Virus record (IMG/VR): IMGVR_UViG_3300027839_000082
Location: 1-20,392 of that record
Source: a virus
Direction: 5' to 3' (one strand)
DNA: 20,392 nucleotides
Below, in pieces: positions 1-7,200 of this stretch (position 1 is its first letter; every line of letters starts with the position of its first letter). Both the position numbers and the translations under genes were made by a program. Under the pieces are notes generated by a model that searched no databases, had not been told where the DNA came from, and worked only from the letters and a program-made list of their open reading frames with translations.

Positions 1-198
1 GCTAAGGGCGTTGTTAAGATGACTGTAGACCCGAAGTGTGTTTATTTAATAAAAGATTTAGAGCAAGTTCAGCGTGACAGAAAAGGTGGCATTGATAAGA
101 GCAATGTTGAGTTAACTCATTCTCTCGATGCAGCCACATATTTAATTTCGTACAAATGGCCAATAGTTCAACGGATCGCAACCTCAATGAAATGGTAA
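1..198 (+). CDS. terL: Terminase large subunit, C-terminal end (partial)
   Basis: The first reading frame is open from base 1 to the TAA at 196-198 and gives 65 residues with no start in the window, so this is the 3' end of a gene that begins upstream. The text DPKCVYLIKDLEQVQ, then IDKSNVELTHSLDAATYLI, matches the end of the RNase H-like nuclease domain of phage large terminases. In that family the Asp of the H-x-x-D-A motif (codon 127-129 here) is one of the metal-binding acidic residues that cut concatemeric DNA during packaging. The next gene, eight bases on, is portal-like, which is the usual terminase-portal order. The N-terminal ATPase domain lies outside the window. Family assignment is by motif and context. 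Confidence 0.88.
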   Translation, partial: AKGVVKMTVDPKCVYLIKDLEQVQRDRKGGIDKSNVELTHSLDAATYLISYKWPIVQRIATSMKW

Positions 199-205
199 AG
201 AAAAA

Positions 206-1513
206 ATGATAGTTGAAACTAAGGATCATGTAAGGAGTTCTCTAAAGGAATTTCTTTCAAATATAACAACCGACAATGTGGAAGATCGTTATCGCAGTTT
301 ATCTTATTACGAAGGGATACAGGGGGAAATGGAAACTGACTTGGGAAAATACTTTCCCTTGAAGTCAATAGAAGTTCCTTTAATTGTTCAGAACATAACA
401 TCTAAGCTAATCAACGCTCGTGCTATTGGGTACAAAATACCACCAGTAAGAACTAACGAGCCTTATCTGGATAGTGTGAAAGATTTAGATCAAACAATGT
501 TAACGGCTGAACGCTTGACTTACTTATTGGGATCTCATCTAATTAGAAGCAGATTTAACGATGAAGATAATGTCTTAGAATACGATCAGATCATTGAGTT
601 TGAGCCTGTATTTGAAGCAAGGGCAAGACAGCCTTTCGCATATATCTATCCAATCTATAATCATGGTCAAGCAAGGAGCAACGAAGTTGTTTATGCTTAC
701 TGGTCAGCTGATGAGCATTTCTTGGTTCACCAGAGCGGACGGATTGAATCTATAAATGAGGGCAATGTCAATCCGTACGGAGTCCTCCCCTTTACTGTAT
801 GTCACCGCCATCCTTATACGACAGATTTTATGCGTAACGGCGCAAATGATATTGTGAACGCTAATCTAATGATTAACCTTTTAATGACCGAACTTGGTTT
901 GGCTATGAGATTACAAGCGTTGGGTCAGCCTGTTATTACTGGGATAGATAGCGCAAGCGAGGTTTCGCTGGGAGTTGACAAGCCGATGGTACTGCCAGAA
1001 GGCGCATCGTTCCAGTTTGTTTCACCTGGTGCTAATATAGATTCTTATCTAAACGCCGTAAGGTTTTATGTTGATTCAGTAGCTTATAATAACAATTTAA
1101 AAGTGAAGTGGTCGGTTGGTCGTGAGGCTTTTATCAGCGGTGAATCCCTAAAGATGGCAGAGATAGATTTAACCGAAGCGGTTATGTCAGACTATCAAAT
1201 GATTTGGAGGGGTGTAGAGAATAAAAGATTTAAGACCGATCGTATAATACTGGAAGCCCACAATATTAGAGTCCCCGATGAATACAGCGTTGACTTTTCC
1301 GAGCCAAGATTTCCCCTTACCGCTAAAGAAGAAAGAGAACAGTGGGCATGGGAATGGGATAACAATCTATCCACTACGAAGGACTGGTTAAGGAAATATA
1401 ACCCAGATTTAAGCGATGAAGAATTAGATGAAATGGTTGCTAAGATAGTCCCCGAGCAACCAGAGGAAGCAACGGCAGGATCTTTCCTGGCAGAAGCGTT
1501 GAGCAGTGAATGA
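206..1513 (+). CDS. Portal protein
   Basis: The gene encodes 435 residues, a normal size for a portal. It would form the ring at the head vertex through which terminase pumps DNA and onto which the neck assembles. I see no single diagnostic motif. The call rests on its position directly after the terminase and overlapping a MuF-type head gene, on its size, and on its mixed alpha/beta composition. Its middle (about residues 205-290) reads like portal stem and clip text, beginning MRNGANDIVNANLMINLLMT. The C-terminal 70 residues are acidic and helical (KEEREQWAWEWD; LSDEELDEMVAKI), as is common for the portal crown. The ATG at 206 has only a weak A-rich leader (GTAAAGAAAAA). The stop overlaps the next ATG (ATGA at 1510), which suggests translational coupling. 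Confidence 0.85.
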   Translation: MIVETKDHVRSSLKEFLSNITTDNVEDRYRSLSYYEGIQGEMETDLGKYFPLKSIEVPLIVQNITSKLINARAIGYKIPPVRTNEPYLDSVKDLDQTMLTAERLTYLLGSHLIRSRFNDEDNVLEYDQIIEFEPVFEARARQPFAYIYPIYNHGQARSNEVVYAYWSADEHFLVHQSGRIESINEGNVNPYGVLPFTVCHRHPYTTDFMRNGANDIVNANLMINLLMTELGLAMRLQALGQPVITGIDSASEVSLGVDKPMVLPEGASFQFVSPGANIDSYLNAVRFYVDSVAYNNNLKVKWSVGREAFISGESLKMAEIDLTEAVMSDYQMIWRGVENKRFKTDRIILEAHNIRVPDEYSVDFSEPRFPLTAKEEREQWAWEWDNNLSTTKDWLRKYNPDLSDEELDEMVAKIVPEQPEEATAGSFLAEALSSE

Positions 1514-2235
1514 GCGAATTAGTAAAGTTTAAAAAAGAATATCTGTTAATGGTTAGTCGAATGACCGATCAAGTCTTTCAATTGATAAAGGCTGGCCAGA
1601 CTAAAGATCAGATCCTCGAATTGTTATCTAAGAAAGATTTTAAGAAAGTTATCCTTGCTGATAAGGAATTTAAAAATGCTTACAATGCGTTGAATGGTCT
1701 TTATGGTAAAGCCTTAAAGAATATGGATAAGTTCGCAGATATATCTCCCAATACATTGTTAGCCATTACAAAGATGAACCAAGCCACCTTCTTTGATAAG
1801 ATGGCTGTTGATATTGCGACCTCCCTAAAGGGAAATATGACCTCTGGAATATTAGGGGGACTAAGCAAGAACGACATTATTAACGGCGTAACAGCCTCTC
1901 TACGGCCAGATCAGATAGATACCTTAGTTACTACCGCACTAAGCAATTACACAGCTTCTATCAACTCGTTAATGGCTGATAAATTACCTAAGAATGTTTC
2001 TTATGTTTACACTGGTCCAGTTGATAAAAAGACCAGACCGATTTGCTTACAGCTTATGTCAAGTGGACAATTAACAAGGTCGCAGATAAACGGAATCGTT
2101 TCAAATGGGTTTATTGAGCGTGGAGGATTTAATTGCAGACACCAGTGGAGATTACTCACGAAGCAAACTCAAATGTTTGATCCTAAAGGGGCTAAGAAAG
2201 AAGCCAAATTAAGGGGGATCTCTTTAAGTGGCTAA
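1510..2235 (+). CDS. Minor head / head morphogenesis protein (MuF type)
   Basis: The product is 241 residues. The C-terminal part carries the MuF/SPP1 gp7-like signature: YVYTGPVDKKTRPICLQL at residues 165-182 (D172, T175, R176, P177, C179), then GGFNCRHQW ending at residue 213. This D-x-x-T-R-P-x-C ... G-G-x-N-C-R-H pattern is typical of the family. Members are a few copies per virion, bind the portal and are needed for head assembly or early DNA ejection. The N-terminal 110 residues are helical and lysine-rich. The conserved Cys and His pairs could bind a metal, but that is inference. The start overlaps the portal stop by four bases. The 3' end overlaps the next gene by eight bases. Confidence 0.85.
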   Translation: MSELVKFKKEYLLMVSRMTDQVFQLIKAGQTKDQILELLSKKDFKKVILADKEFKNAYNALNGLYGKALKNMDKFADISPNTLLAITKMNQATFFDKMAVDIATSLKGNMTSGILGGLSKNDIINGVTASLRPDQIDTLVTTALSNYTASINSLMADKLPKNVSYVYTGPVDKKTRPICLQLMSSGQLTRSQINGIVSNGFIERGGFNCRHQWRLLTKQTQMFDPKGAKKEAKLRGISLSG

Positions 2236-2731
2236 ACCAAAACCAATAGATGATATGTTTGATAAATTAACAACAACCCAGAAGATGATAAAGCTTGGTG
2301 AAGAAATGATTGGTTTGATAATCGAAAGAACTCAAAGAGGTTATGGAGTCAATGGTTTATTTAAGGAGTATTCGAGAAAAGGATTAAATCCTTACTGGAA
2401 AAGAAAGCAAAGGGGAGAAGGTAAAGCGTTCAAAGGTCAATCTGAAAAACACAAGCCGAACAGTCCCAGGGATGTCAACCTAACTTTAACAAGTAAGATG
2501 TTAAGCAGTCTTAGAGTTAAAGGTAGCACAACTGCGGATCAAGTAACGATAGGGATGCCAGGTACAGAAGCGATTAAAGCAAACGCACAAGAATTACAAG
2601 GGAGAGCCATGTCAACTACTGCTAAACCAGTAACGACAATGGAAGAAAAATTTATTGCTGAATTCTTTGGTAAGGAAATTAAAAAAGCCATGAAAGATGC
2701 AAGCGGTAGAACAAGGATAGTAATTGGATAA
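2228..2731 (+). CDS. Virion morphogenesis protein (Mu gpG / P2 gpS-like)
   Basis: The gene has a GTG start and encodes 167 residues, overlapping the minor head gene by eight bases. The basic centre (NPYWKRKQRGEGKAFKG) is followed by LTLTSKMLSSLRVKG at about residues 85-99, a V-x-I-G strand, and KPV ... KFIAEFFGKEIKKAM near the end. The order 'LTxTGxLxxS(I/L)', a beta strand ending in I-G, a gap, then a proline-led FLG-like tail resembles virion morphogenesis and tail-completion proteins of the Phage_tail_S group. In those phages the protein joins or stabilises the head-tail interface. The match is loose, so a related minor head or neck role is possible. No membrane segment is visible. Confidence 0.55.
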   Translation: MAKPKPIDDMFDKLTTTQKMIKLGEEMIGLIIERTQRGYGVNGLFKEYSRKGLNPYWKRKQRGEGKAFKGQSEKHKPNSPRDVNLTLTSKMLSSLRVKGSTTADQVTIGMPGTEAIKANAQELQGRAMSTTAKPVTTMEEKFIAEFFGKEIKKAMKDASGRTRIVIG

Positions 2732-2750
2732 CTCACAAAAGAGGATATAA

Positions 2751-3278
2751 ATGTCAAACGAAGAAGTCGGTCAGGACGAAAAAACTGAAGCCATCGGTCA
2801 GGATGTAAAAACTGAAGTCGTAGAGAGCAACGATAAAGCTGAAGATTATAGTGTTCCAGGCTATCGTTTCAAAGAACTCAATGAGAAAAATAAAGCCCTT
2901 GAATCCAAAGTAAAGGCTATGGAAACCGATGCAAAAACAAAGGTTGAATCCGAAGCCGTGGAACGAGAAGAATTTAAAGAGTTGTATGAAGCTGCAAAAG
3001 TTGAGCGTGATAAATACGCCAGCGATGCGGAAAAATATTACTCCATTGAAGAATCTCGTAAGAGCAGACTCCTTGAGTCTTTTCCAGAAAACCTTAGAGA
3101 GAAAATGTCTAAGTTAGATTCTGAAACGCTGGAACAAATGAAAACAGAATTTACAAATAAAATACCTCAAGTAGATAATAGCGGTGGGGGAGTATCTGGT
3201 GGAAAGGTGTTGGAATGGAAAAACCTTACAGCAACAGACCGAAAGAAGAACTTCGCTGATATTATGAGGAAAAAATAG
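2751..3278 (+). CDS. Capsid scaffolding protein
   Basis: The product is 175 residues: an acidic, disordered N-terminus rich in repeated GQD-x-K-T-E blocks (residues 6-25), then a long charged coiled coil (about 37-100, KNKALESKVKAMETDAKTK and onward). A short basic C-terminus ends in MRKK. This charge-polarised helical layout immediately before the major capsid gene is typical of scaffolds, where a basic tail binds the coat protein and the scaffold leaves on maturation. A G-rich hinge (NSGGGVSGGK, about residues 143-152) separates the coil from the capsid-binding end. A good ribosome binding site (AAAAGAGG) ends seven bases before the ATG. No head maturation protease gene is visible beside it, so it may be released whole. 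Confidence 0.82.
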   Translation: MSNEEVGQDEKTEAIGQDVKTEVVESNDKAEDYSVPGYRFKELNEKNKALESKVKAMETDAKTKVESEAVEREEFKELYEAAKVERDKYASDAEKYYSIEESRKSRLLESFPENLREKMSKLDSETLEQMKTEFTNKIPQVDNSGGGVSGGKVLEWKNLTATDRKKNFADIMRKK

Positions 3279-3289
3279 AAAGATAAACA

Positions 3290-4159
3290 ATGGCAAATGT
3301 AACTTTAACAACGGCTGCCGTATTCGTCCCAGAAGTATGGAAGGATGCAATCCTTGATTATGCTGAAGCAAATTTCAGAATTCGTAATCAAGTTACTAAT
3401 GTTTCCGACATCGCTTCTGGTGATACAGTACATGTCCCGAGAATTTCTCAGGAAACTGCAGCCGCAAAAGCAGCTGGCACAATAGTAACCTATTCTGCTC
3501 AGACTGATGGTGAAGTATCGATAGCAATCGATCAACATGCTTATGAAGCAAAACGGATTGACGATATAGTCCGTGTCCAGGGATCATATGACCTCTTTTC
3601 TTTATATGCTAAATCAATGGGATATGCTTTAAGTAAGAAGATCGAGAATTACCTTGCACTCTTAATTCAAAGTGCTACAGCAAATGATGTTACTCTGGCT
3701 GCAGACAACACATTTACTACGGCTGAAGTGCGTTCCGGATTACAGAAATTACTCGATGTGAATGTAGACTACACCAATGGAGAAACGCATCTTTATGCTT
3801 CCCCTGCTGGTTATATGGGTCTTATGAGCCTCGGTGAATTCTCTGACTTCCAAGAGCGTGGTCCAGAAGCTGGCGGTGGTGCTGGTCCAAATATTACTGG
3901 TCAACTTGGCTCCATTTATGGAATGCCAGTTTACACCAGTACTGATTGGGATGACGATGGCGGAACTGGTGACGAGACCGCTTCCATCTTCACAAAAGAA
4001 TCGGTAATGTTTGCAATGCAAATGGAACCAAGAGTGCAGTCAGTATATGACATCGATTTTTTATCCACAAGTGTGGTAGCCGATGTTTTATTTGGTGCGT
4101 CTCTGACTCAAGCGGTAGGTACTGCAGCAGGTCAAATCGTAAACTTCAATAATCCCTAA
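3290..4159 (+). CDS. Major capsid protein
   Basis: The product is 289 residues, within the range for HK97-fold coat proteins. It sits directly after the scaffold and is closed by a strong terminator. The N-terminal text VFVPEVWKDAILDYAEANFRIRNQV, then SGDTVHVPRI, then the acidic-to-basic stretch AYEAKRIDDIVRVQGSYDLFSLYAKSMGYAL with a helix KKIENYLALLIQSA, is the familiar layout of coat proteins of marine podo- and siphoviruses: N-arm, E-loop strand and spine helix. A YASPAGYMGLMSLGEF motif and the strand VMFAMQMEPRVQSVYDIDF near residues 240-260 match the P-domain and end strand of the same group. There is no long N-terminal delta domain, consistent with a separate scaffold. The leader before the ATG is weak (GAAAG). 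Confidence 0.88.
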   Translation: MANVTLTTAAVFVPEVWKDAILDYAEANFRIRNQVTNVSDIASGDTVHVPRISQETAAAKAAGTIVTYSAQTDGEVSIAIDQHAYEAKRIDDIVRVQGSYDLFSLYAKSMGYALSKKIENYLALLIQSATANDVTLAADNTFTTAEVRSGLQKLLDVNVDYTNGETHLYASPAGYMGLMSLGEFSDFQERGPEAGGGAGPNITGQLGSIYGMPVYTSTDWDDDGGTGDETASIFTKESVMFAMQMEPRVQSVYDIDFLSTSVVADVLFGASLTQAVGTAAGQIVNFNNP

Positions 4160-4181
4160 TCGGATAGGTTGAACTAAGAAT

Positions 4182-4216
4182 AGGTGGGGGGCTTTAATTA
4201 GCCCCCTAACCTTTTT
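4182..4216 (+). terminator. Intrinsic terminator after the capsid gene
   Basis: GGGGGCT (4187-4193) pairs with AGCCCCC (4200-4206) around the six-base loop TTAATT. The stem extends through G4186:T4207 and T4185:A4208 and, with one bulged A, to AGG:CCT outside. A run of five T follows directly. This is a textbook rho-independent terminator. It lies 22 bases after the capsid stop and 24 bases before the giant fibre gene, so it can lower fibre expression relative to capsid. Confidence 0.9.
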
Positions 4217-4239
4217 AAACTTTTAAAAGGAATAGAATT

Positions 4240-7200
4240 ATGGCAACAGATTTAACAAATGTAGCTGTCTCCACTGGATATGTTCAATTATTACATATTG
4301 ATGGTGGGGTTGGGGGATCTGTCACTCGTGTTTACGATGGTGACGGAACAGGTACACCATTACAAATATCTACATCAGAAGTACAAATTTTAGATGGTTC
4401 TTACAACTTTGATGTAGCTTCTCACGATGGAACAAACGGATTAAAGTTAGGGGGAACTTTAGTAACGAGTTCTGCAGCTGAATTAAATTACAATGATATA
4501 TCCACGCTTGGTACAGCCCAGGCGAGTAAGGTATTAACAGTCGATTCCAGTTTAGATGTTACTGGTATAAGGAATTTGACCGCTACAGGAACTGTCCAAG
4601 CAGCCAATTTTACTGGCACAGGGAATACTCAGATAGGAGATGCGGCAGCAGATACAGTAGCGATGAATGCTACGATCACAACGAATTTAATCTTTGAGGG
4701 ATCAACCGCTAATGCTTACGAAACAACTTTAGCAATAACCGATCCAACCGCTGATAGAACCTGGACGATTCCAGACTCAACAGATACTTTTGTTGGGAAG
4801 GCGACCTCTGACACTTTAACAAATAAGATTTTAACAGCCCCAGATATTAATACGCCAGATATTGATGGCGGTACAGTGGATGCGATTACAACTTTGACAG
4901 TAGCGAACTCAGTCGATATTGGGAACTATACTTTAACGGCTAATGGGTTAACAATTGATGGGACATTTACAGATGGAAGTCTATCTATCGCAAGTGGATC
5001 CATTGCAAGCGCAGTGAATGGAACTTTTTCTGGAACTGTTCAAGCGGAACAATTAACCACAACCGATGACTTAACAGTTTCGGGATTAGCAACTATCGGT
5101 GAAACTCTTGCCGTTACAGGCGTGGCAACTTTCACGGCACAATCGGTACATAATGGAGGCTTGAGTACAGGGGCTTTGGTTATGAACGATGGATCTATTA
5201 CAGATACAAGTGGAACTATAAATTTTGGAAACGAGAATTTGACCAGTACAGGCGTTGGGACTTTTGCCTCACTGGACATTAGCGGTAACGCCGATATTGA
5301 TGGGACTATGGAAGCAGATGCGTACACAGTAGATGGAACAACATTGGCTGAGTATATTGCAGATACAGCAGGGGCTATGGTTTCAAGCAATACCGAAAGC
5401 GGTATCACAGTAACATATCAAGACGGAGATAATACAGTTGATCTTTCTGTGGATGCTGCTCAAACAGGTATAACTTCGATTTATGCTACAGATTTAATTT
5501 TAGGAGAAGATTCTCAAACTGCTATTGATTTTGGAACGGCAAATGAGATTGACTTCAAAGCAGATAATGCAGCCAGATTAACATTAACCGCTTCGGCCTT
5601 ATATCCTGTAACTGATAACCAAATAGATTTAGGTACAAGTTCCTTAGAATTTAAAGATGCTTTCTTTGACGGAACTGTTACATCAGATACTTTTACTGAT
5701 GGTACTTTATCAGTAGCCAGTGGGTCTATATCGAGTGCGGTAAACGGAACCTTTTCTGGAACAGTTCAAGCCGAACAACTTACGACTACAGATGATCTAA
5801 CTGTTTCGGGTCTGGCTACAATAGGTGAAACACTTGCGGTAACTGGAGTGGCAACCTTTACGGCTCAGTCAATCCACAATGGTGGAATGAGTACAGGAGC
5901 ATTAGTATTAAATGATGGTTCAGTTACAGACACCAGCGGTGCAATCTCTTTTGGTAATGAAAATTTAACAACTACTGGAACACTGGGAGCAGGAGCAACC
6001 ACAGTAACATCATTAAGTGCAACTGAAGGGAATATTACAAATGTAGGTGATATAGCTCTGGATTCCATTAGTGCGGATACGACTGATATTAATGTAGCTG
6101 TATCTGATAATTCAGCGACAGCTTTCACGGTCAAGCAAGGAACAGATGCTTATCTTATTGTGGATACCGCTAACACGAGTGAGTCGGTAGCCATTGGAAC
6201 TGGTATCTCTGGAACGGCAGTATCTATAGGTCATGGAACTTCCGAGACAGTAGTCAATGATAACCTTACTGTAACAGGAGATCTTACTGTATCAGGAACA
6301 ACCACGACAGTATCTTCTGGAACTCTAACTATTGGAGATACCTTAATAAAATTAGGCCAAGCATACACAGGAAGTGCTTACGACCAGGGGATTGTATTCA
6401 CCAGAGGCGATGGATCGAGTACCAATACGCAGAACATGGCCTTTATCTGGGATGAATCTGCTGATACCTTCGCAGCAATTAAAGCTGCAACAGAAGCAGG
6501 AACGACTTCGGGTAATGTCACGGTAACAGATCATGTACCTTTAAGAGTCGGTGCTTTAACGGCAGATGACGCTTCAACTTTTACAAGTACAATCTCAGCA
6601 GCCACAGGATCTACGATTGGCAACTTAACTTTAGCCAACGGATCCATAACTGATTCTTCTGGTGCTATTGATTTCGGAAATGAAAATTTATCAACCTCTG
6701 GAACATTAGGAGCAGGGGTTATCACAGCAACTGGTTTAACAATCGGAAGTGCGGTCATAACAGAAGCTGAATTAGAGATTTTAGATGGAGCAAGTTTATC
6801 AACTACAGAATTGAATTATGTTGATGGAGTTACTTCGGCAATCCAAACTCAGATAGATACAAAAGCACCTCTCGCAAGCCCAACTTTTACAGGAACAATC
6901 ACTATTGGTAGCGCAGGGATTAGCGAAACAGAATTAGAAATCTTAGATGGCTTGACAGTTACGACTGCCGAACTTAATATCATGGATGCAGACACAGTTC
7001 AAGCAACTGTGACATTAGCAGCAACAGACGGAGTCGTGATAAGCGATGGTACTGTAATGAAACAGGCTTTGGTATCCGACTTTGAAGTCTATATGGAAGC
7101 CAACCTTGATACAATGGGATCACAGTTTACTTCTGCAAGTTCATTGGCTACTGTGGGAACGATCGGAACTGGTACTTGGGAAGCAACGGATGTTGCAGTG

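Noticed and set aside
4966-6702. Fibre repeats as a CRISPR array or a diversity-generating retroelement target
   Set aside because: The repeats are long, in frame, protein-coding and diverged at DNA level; no reverse transcriptase, template repeat or spacer structure is present in the window.
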